Below are positions 51,132-59,083 of a stretch of DNA of 64,000 nt, in pieces. The notes beneath the pieces were generated by a model. It saw only the letters and a list, made by a program, of their open reading frames with translations, had not been told where the DNA came from and searched no databases. The DNA is from DASSBR01 sp035701285. GTDB taxonomy: Bacteria; Pseudomonadota; Gammaproteobacteria; Natronospirales; DASSBR01. Each line of letters starts with the position of its first letter. The first letter of the stretch is position 1. Location of the stretch: the NCBI GenBank assembly GCA_035701285.1, contig DASSNT010000006.1, forward strand, positions 22,840-86,839. The letters are read 5' to 3'. Both the position numbers and the translations under genes were made by a program.

Positions 51132-52265
51132 CTATTGATTGACAGATTGCGCTGCGCGTGCCGGTGCGATCGGCGCGACGTACGGTTCTCCATGCAGCAC
51201 GGCCGGCGACCAGTCGGCGGCGATCGGCTGCAACGGCAGGTCGCGCGCCAGACGCGCGAACCAGCGACGCAACACGCGGTCGTAAGTCGGAAATACGCGG
51301 GTGAAGATCACGGTGTTCTTGACCGCCCGCCGCGAAATCTTGACCTCGTTGCCGGACTTGAAGTCGGGACAGTCGTAGATCGATTGCAGCGTGCGCACCG
51401 CAAGCCCCAGCGCGATCAGGCAGAACCGGCGAATGCCGACTTCTTCCTCGGGAATCAGCAGCGTGTATTCGAAGGCGTTGCGCAAATGGCTGTGCGCAAC
51501 GCTGATCAGGCTTGCATACGCATTGCCGAACCCGGGCTGGTAGCAGTCCCGGCATACCTCGCCCAGTTCCACGCCGGCCCGCTTGAACACGTCTCGCGGC
51601 AGCCAGCAGACGCCGCGGTCCCTGTCTTCCCAGAAGTCCTTCAGGATGTTGGTCATCTGCAGGCCCTGGCCGAACGAGACGCCCAGGCTCGCCATTGCAT
51701 CGCGGTGGGCGGCAATATCAGGCGAATAATCGCAGAACAGTTCGGTGAGTGTTTCGCCGACGACGCCGGCCACGTAGTAACAATACTGATCCAGCGAGCG
51801 CAGATCGCTCAGGCCGTCCACACTGGCGCGGCGCTCGTAGCGCGGCATGCCTTCGCACATGATCGTCAGGCAGCGGGTGAGCGCGTTACGCTGGTTGTCG
51901 TTGAACGTGCGCGTCACGCGGATCACCGCGGCGGTGTTGCCGACCAGGTCCTTCTCAGCATCGAGCGCATCGCGTGTCAGCAGCGGTGTCAGTTCGCGCG
52001 CAAAGGTATCGGCGTCGGCTTTCCCACCGACCACCTGCACGAGCAGATCGTGAAAATGCTGCTTCTGCTCGGCCGTCAGCGCCGACTCGTCTTCGATCGT
52101 ATCCGCAATCCGGCACAACAGGTAGGCGTTCGTGACGACCCGCCGCAGCGGCTCCGGCAACTGCGGAATCGTCAGTGCGAACGTCCGCGACACGCCCAGC
52201 AGAATTTTGTTCTGGTAATCTTCCGGGTCGTGTTCAGAGCCGGCAACGTCGGCAACTTTGTTCAT
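51132..52265 (-). CDS. Squalene synthase (one-step, SQS-type)
   Basis: A 377-residue trans-isoprenyl diphosphate synthase joining two farnesyl diphosphates to squalene. The first aspartate-rich motif is DTIED (55-59), the second DFWED (210-214). SRTFALTIPQLPEPL and YCYYVAGVVGETLTELF resemble eukaryotic-type squalene synthase and its bacterial homologues rather than HpnC/HpnD. This gene heads the minus-strand series; no hpnC, hpnD or hpnE gene is in the window. GGAG 8 nt before the ATG at 52263-52265 decides the start. Confidence 0.87.
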   Translation of the reverse strand: MNKVADVAGSEHDPEDYQNKILLGVSRTFALTIPQLPEPLRRVVTNAYLLCRIADTIEDESALTAEQKQHFHDLLVQVVGGKADADTFARELTPLLTRDALDAEKDLVGNTAAVIRVTRTFNDNQRNALTRCLTIMCEGMPRYERRASVDGLSDLRSLDQYCYYVAGVVGETLTELFCDYSPDIAAHRDAMASLGVSFGQGLQMTNILKDFWEDRDRGVCWLPRDVFKRAGVELGEVCRDCYQPGFGNAYASLISVAHSHLRNAFEYTLLIPEEEVGIRRFCLIALGLAVRTLQSIYDCPDFKSGNEVKISRRAVKNTVIFTRVFPTYDRVLRRWFARLARDLPLQPIAADWSPAVLHGEPYVAPIAPARAAQSVNQ

Positions 52266-52403
52266 GGCGTTGGCTCCATCGTTATTCTGACTGCGTCGCA
52301 GATAGCTGTTTGGAGCTAAAAACGACCGTCCATGGTTGTCTGAACTATGCCAGGTGCCTCCTGCACCGGGACAGCTGCGCAAAATACGCCCATAGCTCGC
52401 TCA

Positions 52404-52412
52404 AATATAGCA
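52404..52412 (-). promoter_or_regulatory. Putative extended -10 element for the squalene synthase operon
   Basis: Read on the minus strand the sequence is TGCTATATT, an extended -10. The -35 region at the proper distance is weak (around TTCGCA) and touches the end of the palindrome at 52430-52455. The gene start is about 140 bp downstream. Confidence 0.5.
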
Positions 52413-52429
52413 AAATCCGGTCATTTATT

Positions 52430-52455
52430 GCGAATTCCCGATATCGGGAATTCGC
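52430..52455. promoter_or_regulatory. Perfect 26-bp palindrome, probable operator
   Basis: The half-site GCGAATTCCCGAT is followed at once by its exact complement, with no spacer. It lies between divergent ispA and the squalene synthase operon, next to the -35 position of the extended -10 promoter. A dimeric repressor or activator binding here could control FPP supply and hopanoid genes together. The regulator is unknown. Confidence 0.75.
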
Positions 52456-52493
52456 TGGACAACGGACTCCCCTGCCGCTAGGCTTTCGCGCCC

Positions 52494-53363
52494 ATGTCAC
52501 CCTTCAAAGATCGCGCCGCCGCCTACGTCGCCCGCGTCGAGAAAGCGCTGGATGCGCGGCTGCCGGCAGCGGAAAAAAACCCGGTGACGCTCCACCAGGC
52601 GATGCGCTATTCCGTCCTTGATGGCGGCAAGCGCGTCCGCCCGCTGCTGTGCTACGCCGCCGGCGAGGCGCTGGGGCTCGAGCCCGATGCGCTCGACGAT
52701 GCCGCCTGCGCCATCGAACTGATCCACGCCTTCTCGCTGGTCCATGACGACCTGCCGGCGATGGATGACGACGCCCTGCGACGCGGCAAGCCTGCCACGC
52801 ATAAAGCCTTCGGCACCGCCACCGCCATCCTCGCCGGCGACGCGCTGCAAACGCTCGCCTTCACAGTGCTTGCGCGCCGCGGCAACGCCCGCATGCTGCA
52901 GACGCTGGCCGAAGCCACCGGCTCCGAAGGCATGACCGGCGGGCAGGCGATGGATCTCGCCGCCGAAGGCAAACAGATCTCGCTGACCGAACTCGAAGAG
53001 CTGCACCGTCACAAGACCGGCTGTCTGATTCGGGCTGCGATTCGGATGGCTTGCGATGCCGTACCTGAATGTGACAAGGCGGCCCGCGACCGCCTCGACC
53101 GTTTTGCAGGCAATATCGGCCTGGCCTTTCAGATTCGCGACGACGTGCTGGACGTTGAAGGCGATACCGCCGTCATCGGCAAAACTCAGGGCGCCGACAT
53201 CGCACATGGCAAATCGACTTATCCGGCGTTAATGGGGCTGGACGCTGCCAAGCAGCATGCGGATGAGCTGTACGCGGACGCGCTTGCGGCGCTGGAGCCT
53301 TTCGGGGAACACGGCCAAGGGTTGCGGTGGATGGCGGGTTACATTGTTCAGCGGGATAAATAG
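52494..53363 (+). CDS. ispA: Farnesyl diphosphate synthase
   Basis: A 289-residue short-chain trans-prenyltransferase making the C15 substrate for squalene synthase. YSVLDGGKRVRPLL (39-52), the first aspartate-rich motif DDLPAMDDD (85-93) with the two-residue insertion of bacterial FPP/GGPP synthases, and IRDDVLDVEGD are intact. It diverges from the squalene synthase gene, with which it shares a control region. No ribosome binding site is evident before the ATG. Geranylgeranyl product cannot be excluded. Confidence 0.93.
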   Translation: MSPFKDRAAAYVARVEKALDARLPAAEKNPVTLHQAMRYSVLDGGKRVRPLLCYAAGEALGLEPDALDDAACAIELIHAFSLVHDDLPAMDDDALRRGKPATHKAFGTATAILAGDALQTLAFTVLARRGNARMLQTLAEATGSEGMTGGQAMDLAAEGKQISLTELEELHRHKTGCLIRAAIRMACDAVPECDKAARDRLDRFAGNIGLAFQIRDDVLDVEGDTAVIGKTQGADIAHGKSTYPALMGLDAAKQHADELYADALAALEPFGEHGQGLRWMAGYIVQRDK

Positions 53364-53370
53364 ATCGAAC

Positions 53371-53443
53371 GTAGGCCGGCATAAGCCCGCAGGGCGTTGC
53401 CGGCATCTTGATTGCCGGGAACGCTTCGCTTATCCGGCCTACA
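53371..53443. repeat. REP-like palindromic element, copy B
   Basis: GTAGGCCGGC at the left and GCCGGAT-type TATCCGGCCTAC at the right enclose the same internal blocks as copy A, reversed. It starts 8 bp after the ispA stop and may serve as its transcript end. Confidence 0.85.
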
Positions 53444-53447
53444 TCGA

Positions 53448-53479
53448 ACTAGCCACTGGCCACTAGCCACTAGCGACTA
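53448..53479. repeat. Degenerate CACTAG-type tandem mini-repeat
   Basis: Units like ACTAGCC-ACTGGCC-ACTAGCC-ACTAGCG follow copy B and reach into the stop codon of the MBL-fold gene. Related stretches are at 56406-56438 and 59506-59536. Confidence 0.6.
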
Positions 53480-54238
53480 AACAATCTCCCGCCACCCCAG
53501 CCCGTCTTCCTGATCCGCCACCTGGATCCACTCCACCTCGCACCCGGCCGCGTCGGCAAGCGCGGCTCGCGCCTGCGCCGGCGTGTTGTTGTGCTCGCTC
53601 AAATGCGCCGCCACAATGTGTTGAAGGCGCGACACCTCCAGCCCGCCCAGCAGCGCCGCCGCCTGCATATTGCTGAGGTGCCCCAGCAAGCCGCCGACAC
53701 GCTGCTTCAGTCGCGGCGGATACGGTCCGCCGATCAGCATCGCCTCGTCGTGGTTGCACTCGAGAATCAGCGCGTCGCAGACGGCCAGTGAACGGGTGAT
53801 ATGCGCCGTGATGTGCCCGGCGTCGGTCAGCACGCCCAGCCGATGACGGCCATCGCTGAAGACGAACTGCGTCGGCTCGCGCGCATCGTGCGGCACCGCC
53901 ACCGGCATGATCTCGAGGCCGTCGATCGCGAAACCGTCGTGCGCGCTGAAAGACTCGGCGCCGTCCAGTTTATGGCGTGCACAGGCCGACAGCGTGCCGG
54001 CGGTCGCGCGCACCGGAATGTTGTGGCGCGCGGCCAGCCGCGCCACGCCGCGGACATGGTCGGCGTGTTCGTGCGTAATCAGGATGGCATCTATATCGTC
54101 CGGGCTGCGCTTGAGCCGCGCCAGCCGGCGCTCCGTTTCACTGAGCGAAAAACCGCAGTCGATCAGCAGACAGGTCCCGGCCGCCTCCACCAGCGTGCCG
54201 TTGCCGCGACTGCCGCTGCCTAACGACGCAAACCTCAC
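53477..54238 (-). CDS. MBL-fold metallohydrolase (WalJ/YycJ-like)
   Basis: A 253-residue metallo-beta-lactamase-fold protein. FASLGSGSRGNGTLVEA is typical of the WalJ/YycJ group; the metal motif is THEHADH (55-61), with later HIT, ECNHD and HLSEHN ligands. Homologues are thought to act as nucleases or phosphodiesterases in wall or DNA metabolism. The start is GTG at 54236-54238, overlapping the DUF1820 stop. Its own stop lies within a mini-repeat. Confidence 0.88.
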   Translation of the reverse strand: MRFASLGSGSRGNGTLVEAAGTCLLIDCGFSLSETERRLARLKRSPDDIDAILITHEHADHVRGVARLAARHNIPVRATAGTLSACARHKLDGAESFSAHDGFAIDGLEIMPVAVPHDAREPTQFVFSDGRHRLGVLTDAGHITAHITRSLAVCDALILECNHDEAMLIGGPYPPRLKQRVGGLLGHLSNMQAAALLGGLEVSRLQHIVAAHLSEHNNTPAQARAALADAAGCEVEWIQVADQEDGLGWREIV

Positions 54239-54570
54239 GATTGGGTGGGTTTGGTGGGCGTCGGCACCGCATACGGAAACGGCGTCACATTGCCGCCTTC
54301 CGCATCCGACACCTTGGCGACCCCCTCCTTCGCCACTTCGTCGACACGCACGATCGAGTGCAGCGGAATGTAGGTCCGCTCCACACCTTCGAACTCCGTC
54401 TTCAGGCGCTCTTCGCCCGGGTCCACGACCACCGACGAGCGCTCGCCGAAGACCAGTTGTTCCACCTCGACGAAGCCGAACAGCGCACCCTGGCCAACGC
54501 TGCGGGCATAGATTTCATAAACCTTGCCCTGGTTCAAAAAAATCACCTTGTAGATGTGCTTCACTGCCAT
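54235..54570 (-). CDS. DUF1820 family protein
   Basis: A 111-residue soluble protein. YKVIFLNQGKVYEIYARSV, LFGFVEVEQLVFGERSSVVVD and TYIPLHSIVRVDEV match the DUF1820 family, known mainly from gammaproteobacteria and without assigned function. It is first in a two-gene unit with the MBL-fold gene. No ribosome binding site is visible before its ATG. It supports the taxonomic guess more than any pathway. Confidence 0.85.
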   Translation of the reverse strand: MAVKHIYKVIFLNQGKVYEIYARSVGQGALFGFVEVEQLVFGERSSVVVDPGEERLKTEFEGVERTYIPLHSIVRVDEVAKEGVAKVSDAEGGNVTPFPYAVPTPTKPTQS

Positions 54571-54983
54571 CGGAAGTTGTTCAAGACGAAAAGGTTAAGA
54601 GGCGGCGCAGCATACCACAGGCGCGCCGAATTTCGCTCATAAAAACATAGGGTTGTTCCGGTCCTCTTAGCGGGATGGCCCGGATTTGGAAGAGGTAGCG
54701 CATGAATTATTCTGTTTTCGTCATAAGTGAAATCGTGGGCGTTCTGACAAATCGGGCAACTACCCGGGAAGCGAATTCCCCACTTCGCGAAGACCCTAAA
54801 ACAACAACCAACGGTCTGATACCCGGTGGGCTGGCCCCAGTCCTGCCGAGGGTTCTACCGAATATCCCGGGCGCACGCATTGGCCTAGCCTGAAGGTCCA
54901 GCGGCACGTGCCGAATAAAAGCCCGCGACGGGACCGAGAGGGTGGCGCGTGGCCCAGTTATACAGAACGGAGGCTCGAAAAAA
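54571..54983 (+). promoter_or_regulatory. 413-bp leader region with several hairpins before the small gene and diguanylate cyclase
   Basis: No convincing gene lies here. Inverted pairs include CCTCTT/AAGAGG (54663-54668 with 54690-54695), GCGAA/TTCGC near 54771-54788, palindrome CGGCACGTGCCG at 54902-54913 and an enclosing GGTCC/GGGACC pair (from 54896 to about 54934). A 63-codon frame at 54702-54893 has codon use unlike the neighbours. The region may be a structured 5' leader or small RNA; no known riboswitch consensus was recognised. Confidence 0.45.
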
Positions 54984-55292
54984 ATGACCTGGTATAAAGT
55001 TAAACTGGACCGGCAGGAACTAGCCCGTTACCCGAGCCAGAACCTGATTCGGCGGCTGCGGGCACTGATGCGAGCCACCGGCCTGGCCGGTGCCCGGGTG
55101 TTCGCGACGCGTCAGCGTACAGGCGAAGTGTGCCTGTACATATCGCCGCGGGCGGTTCACCGCAAACCCGCGGCCGGCGGCCAGCCGAAAAGCGCCGAGC
55201 TGTGCCTGTTTCCGGGCAAGCGGCAGCGGCGGGTATCGTCGTCCGGTTTTCTCCATACCGCACCTTCCATCACCACGAGGGAACGCCGGTAA
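54984..55292 (+). CDS. Small basic protein of unknown function upstream of the diguanylate cyclase
   Basis: A 102-residue basic protein: MTWYKVKLDRQELARYPS, then RRLRALMRATGLAGARVFATRQRTGEVCLYISPRA in two blocks. No family is recognised. GGAGG 10 nt before the ATG supports this start; 14 upstream codons in frame are rejected. Its TAA is followed directly by the ATG of the diguanylate cyclase gene, so the two are probably translated together. It could regulate or partner that enzyme, but nothing shows how. Confidence 0.6.
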   Translation: MTWYKVKLDRQELARYPSQNLIRRLRALMRATGLAGARVFATRQRTGEVCLYISPRAVHRKPAAGGQPKSAELCLFPGKRQRRVSSSGFLHTAPSITTRERR

Positions 55293-56375
55293 ATGCAAGC
55301 ACCGCGTAATGTGGGAGCCGCCAGCGTCAAGGCGGCACGTTCAACCCTGCCGGTATCCGGCAGCCCGTTGCCGACGCGCTACACCAACGCCGCCCACGCC
55401 ATTTCCGTCACGCCTGGCTTCACGCCACAACTGAAAACGCTCGCGCTGGCGCGCGAGGCGCTCGACGCTGCCTGGACCGGTGCGATGTGGCTGGACGCCG
55501 ACGACAACATCCATCGCCAGATCGTCGGCGCCACGTCGCCGCAGACGGCTTTCGAGAATGCCTTGTTCACGCACACCTGCCGCGAAGACGATGCGACGGT
55601 CATCATCGACGCGCACCAGGATCCCCACCTGCGCGAAAGCCGGCTGGTGCGTGAATTCGGCATGCGCTTCTTCGCCACCTGGCCGATCCAGCGCCAGGGC
55701 GAGGAGAAGATGGGCGTATTCTACGCTTGCGCGCCCGAAGCCCGTTACACTGAAGAAGAGTACGTTCCGCTGCTGGCGCACGTCGCCTCCTGCCTGGCCG
55801 TGGAACTGCGCAGCATGACGCTGGAAAAGCGCAACCGGGCACTGTCGCGTCAGCTTGCCGAAGCCGAGCGCCGCGCGCTGGTCGACCCGCTGACGTCGGT
55901 GTGGAATCATTCCGGCATCGTGGACCTGCTGCACCGCCGCCTCGAACAGGCCGAGCGAGAAAACGACAGCCTGACGCTGCTGTTCATCGATATCGATCAG
56001 TTCAAGCAGATCAACGATACCCGCGGCCACCAGGCCGGCAACCAGGTACTGCAGACGGTGTGCCGGCGCATCGAAAGCGCCTTGCGGCCGTACGACGAAG
56101 TAGGCCGTTACGGCGGCGACGAACTCGTCGCTGTCGTTACCGGCCGCTCGGAACCGATGCTGCAGGAACTGGCCGAGCGGGTGCGCGCCGCGGTTGCCGA
56201 CATGCCCATAGAAACGCAGGCCGGCGACATCAACGCGACCATCAGCATCGGCATTGCGTCAACGGGTATCGAAAGCCTGGGCACGCTGGAAGACTTGATG
56301 TTGCGCGCGGATGCCGCGCTGTATCAGGCGAAACGCCTGGGCCGCAACCGGGTGCATTTGTCGCGGCCGCATTAG
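55293..56375 (+). CDS. GAF-GGDEF diguanylate cyclase
   Basis: A 360-residue soluble protein expected to make cyclic di-GMP. Residues about 48-175 form a GAF-like sensor domain (TWPIQRQGEEKMGVFYACA). The cyclase domain starts at DPLTSVWNHSGIVDLL and has FIDIDQFKQINDTRGH and a signature of GGDEL (274-278) instead of GGDEF. The inhibitory I-site RPYD (265-268) is at the correct 5-residue distance, so product inhibition is likely. No membrane segment is seen. The input signal is unknown. Confidence 0.9.
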   Translation: MQAPRNVGAASVKAARSTLPVSGSPLPTRYTNAAHAISVTPGFTPQLKTLALAREALDAAWTGAMWLDADDNIHRQIVGATSPQTAFENALFTHTCREDDATVIIDAHQDPHLRESRLVREFGMRFFATWPIQRQGEEKMGVFYACAPEARYTEEEYVPLLAHVASCLAVELRSMTLEKRNRALSRQLAEAERRALVDPLTSVWNHSGIVDLLHRRLEQAERENDSLTLLFIDIDQFKQINDTRGHQAGNQVLQTVCRRIESALRPYDEVGRYGGDELVAVVTGRSEPMLQELAERVRAAVADMPIETQAGDINATISIGIASTGIESLGTLEDLMLRADAALYQAKRLGRNRVHLSRPH

Positions 56376-56405
56376 CCGCCCGGCGGGCGGCGGTCAGCGG
56401 CTATA

Positions 56406-56438
56406 ACCACTCACCACTGACCTCTAACCACTTACCCC
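56406..56438. repeat. Degenerate CACTAAC-type mini-repeat
   Basis: ACCACTCACCACTGACC and further CTAACCACTTACC units fill the gap between the convergent cyclase and histidine kinase genes, resembling the stretches at 53448-53479 and 59506-59536. Confidence 0.55.
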
Positions 56439-56440
56439 TT

Positions 56441-58171
56441 CTATACCCAACTTTCCGTACTATCCTCGCTTTCGCGAACTTCGCCGCGTTCGATCGGCAG
56501 TACCACATGAAACCGCACCCCGTGCGGCGCCACGCGCTCGGCCTGAATCCGGCCGCCAAACCCTTCGATAATGGACCGGCCGATCGCCAACCCCATGCCG
56601 ATGCTCCCCTCTCGGGTTGAGAAGAACGGCTCGAACACGTAATTCATGACTTCCTCGGGAATGCCATGTCCCCGATCCGCGATGCTCACCTGGATGCGCG
56701 CGTCGTCCAGCCGCCGCGTTTGCAGGCTGATCAGCCGATCGTTGCCCTCGGTCTCTTCCATGGCCTCGATCGCATTCATCAACAAACCGATGAACACCTG
56801 TTCCATTTGCGTCGGGTCAATGTACACGGCGGGCAATTCCCGATCGAAATCGGTCTCGATGATCACGCTGGCCGTCCGCGCCGCCGGCATCACCAGCGCA
56901 ATCGCGCTCTCCAGCGGCTGATGGATGTTCAGCAACTTGGGCTGCGGCTGCTGCCGGCGCGAGTAATTGCGCATGTGACGGATGTAGTCGGCCGCGCGGC
57001 GGGCCTGCTCGTCGATTCGCTCGTAAACCTTCGACAGGCGCTCTGAGTCCTGGTCGCCGGCCTGCAGCAGGCGCTTGCCCGCGGCAATGTAATTCAGAAT
57101 GGCAGTAAGCGGCTGGTTCAACTGGTGGGCGATGCTGCCGGCCATCTCGCCGATCACCGCCAGCCGCGTCACTTGCGCCAGGCCGCGCTGCTGCCGAAGC
57201 GTGCGGAATTCCAGTTGCTGGCGCTCGACGATGTAGCCGAGCTCGCTGCCGATCTGGTCGATCAGCGGCAGCACCGGCTTGCGCCGGCCGCTCGGCGGGC
57301 AGAAGAACTCGACTGCCGCCACCGTGCGCGAGCCGACCCGCACCGGCATCATCAGCGCCAGAACCGGCTCGAAGTCATGTGCCGCCCTACCGCGCCGCGC
57401 AAGGCCCGGCAGCCCGTCAATCTCCATCCACGCCGGCGCTTCCGGCACCGAGACGACGCCCATCAGGCCCTCGCCCGGCCGGAGCGGCTTGGCCCGCCAC
57501 GCAGCGATGAGGTCGCGATGATCCCGCTGCGCGGCGCGCGACCAGATGTCGAGGCTGCCAAACCGGTTGTCATGCACCGGCGGCACCGCGTAGGCGTGCC
57601 CGATCGGCCAGCCGAGATACTGGCACACAGCATCGATCACTTCCTGGAAAGCGACGCTGACCGAGCGGGCGCTGTTGACCGTCGCCGACACCCGCTGCAG
57701 CAGTTCCAGCGTGCGCACCCGTTCGCGAACCCGGTTTTCCAGCGAGGCATTGAGCTGCTGCTGGCGCGTCACGTCGATGAACGCAACCAGAACCCCGTCG
57801 AGCAATGCTTCGGCGCCATAGGGCATCACGCGCCGCAGATACCAGCAGCCGTTATCGCCCTGCAGCTCCTTTTCGTGCGGGGCGCCGTCCGCGACCGCCG
57901 CGGCGATGTCCTCCTCGAGGCCGTCAGCCGGCAGCGCCTGCCGGATCTCTGCGAGCGGCTGGCCCAAAGCGGCATCGTCGAGCCCGAAAACGCGGCCCGC
58001 TCCGGCCGTAACCCGGCGGACCCGATTTTCGGAATCGAGGAAGATAGCGGTGGCTGAAAGGCCGGTCGACAGGTTGTCGAAGTCGTTCTGAAGCGCCTCC
58101 AGCTGCTGCTGCAGGCCGGCAGGGGTCGGCGGGACCTTCACTGGCCGATCATGATCGTCGGAAAGCGGCAT
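56441..58171 (-). CDS. PAS-GAF sensor histidine kinase (FixL-like)
   Basis: A 576-residue cytoplasmic histidine kinase. After a short coiled coil, a PAS domain spans about 30-140 (AIFLDSENRVRRVTAG to FIDVTRQQQL) and a GAF-like domain about 165-310. The phosphoacceptor is His349 in GEMAGSIAHQLNQPLTAIL; the N box is LLMNAIEAMEE, with DRGHGIPEE and GMGLAIGRSIIEGFGG. No membrane segment is found, so the signal is internal. It is divergent from a FixJ-like regulator, its likely partner. Whether the PAS domain binds haem cannot be told. Confidence 0.9.
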   Translation of the reverse strand: MPLSDDHDRPVKVPPTPAGLQQQLEALQNDFDNLSTGLSATAIFLDSENRVRRVTAGAGRVFGLDDAALGQPLAEIRQALPADGLEEDIAAAVADGAPHEKELQGDNGCWYLRRVMPYGAEALLDGVLVAFIDVTRQQQLNASLENRVRERVRTLELLQRVSATVNSARSVSVAFQEVIDAVCQYLGWPIGHAYAVPPVHDNRFGSLDIWSRAAQRDHRDLIAAWRAKPLRPGEGLMGVVSVPEAPAWMEIDGLPGLARRGRAAHDFEPVLALMMPVRVGSRTVAAVEFFCPPSGRRKPVLPLIDQIGSELGYIVERQQLEFRTLRQQRGLAQVTRLAVIGEMAGSIAHQLNQPLTAILNYIAAGKRLLQAGDQDSERLSKVYERIDEQARRAADYIRHMRNYSRRQQPQPKLLNIHQPLESAIALVMPAARTASVIIETDFDRELPAVYIDPTQMEQVFIGLLMNAIEAMEETEGNDRLISLQTRRLDDARIQVSIADRGHGIPEEVMNYVFEPFFSTREGSIGMGLAIGRSIIEGFGGRIQAERVAPHGVRFHVVLPIERGEVRESEDSTESWV

Positions 58172-58347
58172 TAGCGGGTCTAGGTATGGCGAATTGACAT
58201 GATATATTGAATTTCTTTAAAAAATAGTAGGATTGATCATTGCATGATTGGGCAGAAACCATAACAATGCAAACAGCACCACCAAAAATAACGGTCGCCG
58301 TGCCAAGGAAGGAAACACGTCATTCACATTTTGCAGTGTAGGGCAAC

Positions 58348-59019
58348 ATGATGATGGAAGATAATAGACCGGATGAGGTCACCGTTTATGTCGTTGATGA
58401 TGACGAAGCTGTCAGGGGTTCGCTCGATCTGCTGCTGTCGTCCGTCTCCCTGAAAGTCGAAACCTACGGCTCCGGACAGGACTTCCTCGATAACTGGGAC
58501 CCGAAGCGTCCCGGCGTCCTGCTGGTCGATCTGCGCATGCCGGGCATGAGCGGTCTTGAGCTGCAACAGAAGCTCGTCGCCGCCGGCAACCGGATTCCGA
58601 TCATTTTCATCTCCGCCCATGGCGATATTTCGTCGGCGGTGCGGGCCATGCGCACCGGCGCGGACGAGTTCCTCACCAAGCCGTTCGGCGAGGAAGTGCT
58701 GCTCGACCGCATCCAGAAGGCCATTCGCCACGAACTGGCCCGCCGTGAACAGGACCGCAAGGTGTCGAAGGTGCGCCAGCATTTCGAGACCCTGACGCCG
58801 CGCCAGCGCGAGGTGCTGGAATGCGTGGTCGCGGGCAAATCCAACAAGGAAATCGCCCGAGAACTGGATATCAGTGTCAAGACCGTCGAACTGCACCGCG
58901 GGCAGATGATGTCCCGCATGGCGGCGGACTCGATCGCCGATCTGGTCAAGATGCACGTGGAATTGCGGCAGGGCGACCACCCGCGCCCGCAGGCGGCGGA
59001 GCAGCAGTCGACCGCCTGA
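58348..59019 (+). CDS. FixJ/NarL-type response regulator
   Basis: A 223-residue regulator with a receiver domain (VVDDDEA at 16-22, phosphoacceptor Asp61 in LLVDLRMPGMSG, Lys111 in LTKPFG) and a LuxR-type helix-turn-helix (LTPRQREVLECVVAGKSNKEIA and VKTVELHRGQMM). Three consecutive ATG codons open the frame; the first is used. It is divergent from the histidine kinase across a 176-bp AT-richer gap (58172-58347) that should contain both promoters. Target genes are unknown. Confidence 0.93.
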   Translation: MMMEDNRPDEVTVYVVDDDEAVRGSLDLLLSSVSLKVETYGSGQDFLDNWDPKRPGVLLVDLRMPGMSGLELQQKLVAAGNRIPIIFISAHGDISSAVRAMRTGADEFLTKPFGEEVLLDRIQKAIRHELARREQDRKVSKVRQHFETLTPRQREVLECVVAGKSNKEIARELDISVKTVELHRGQMMSRMAADSIADLVKMHVELRQGDHPRPQAAEQQSTA

Positions 59020-59083
59020 GCCTCATTCGGCCCGGCCGTTTTTGGTAACCTTGTCAGACTACTCCGTTTCTGAAAGGTTAAAC

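Noticed and set aside
53448..53479. A CRISPR array suggested by short repeated units
   Set aside because: Units are 6-10 nt, degenerate and adjacent, with no spacers and no cas genes.
54702..54893. A 63-codon plus-strand frame with a weak AGAGG before its ATG
   Set aside because: Codon use is far from that of the neighbouring genes, the product resembles no family and the region is full of inverted pairs; better explained as leader sequence.
54571..54983. A c-di-GMP (GEMM) riboswitch before the diguanylate cyclase
   Set aside because: The conserved GGGCAAACC-like and GGGACGCAAAGCC-like segments were not found.
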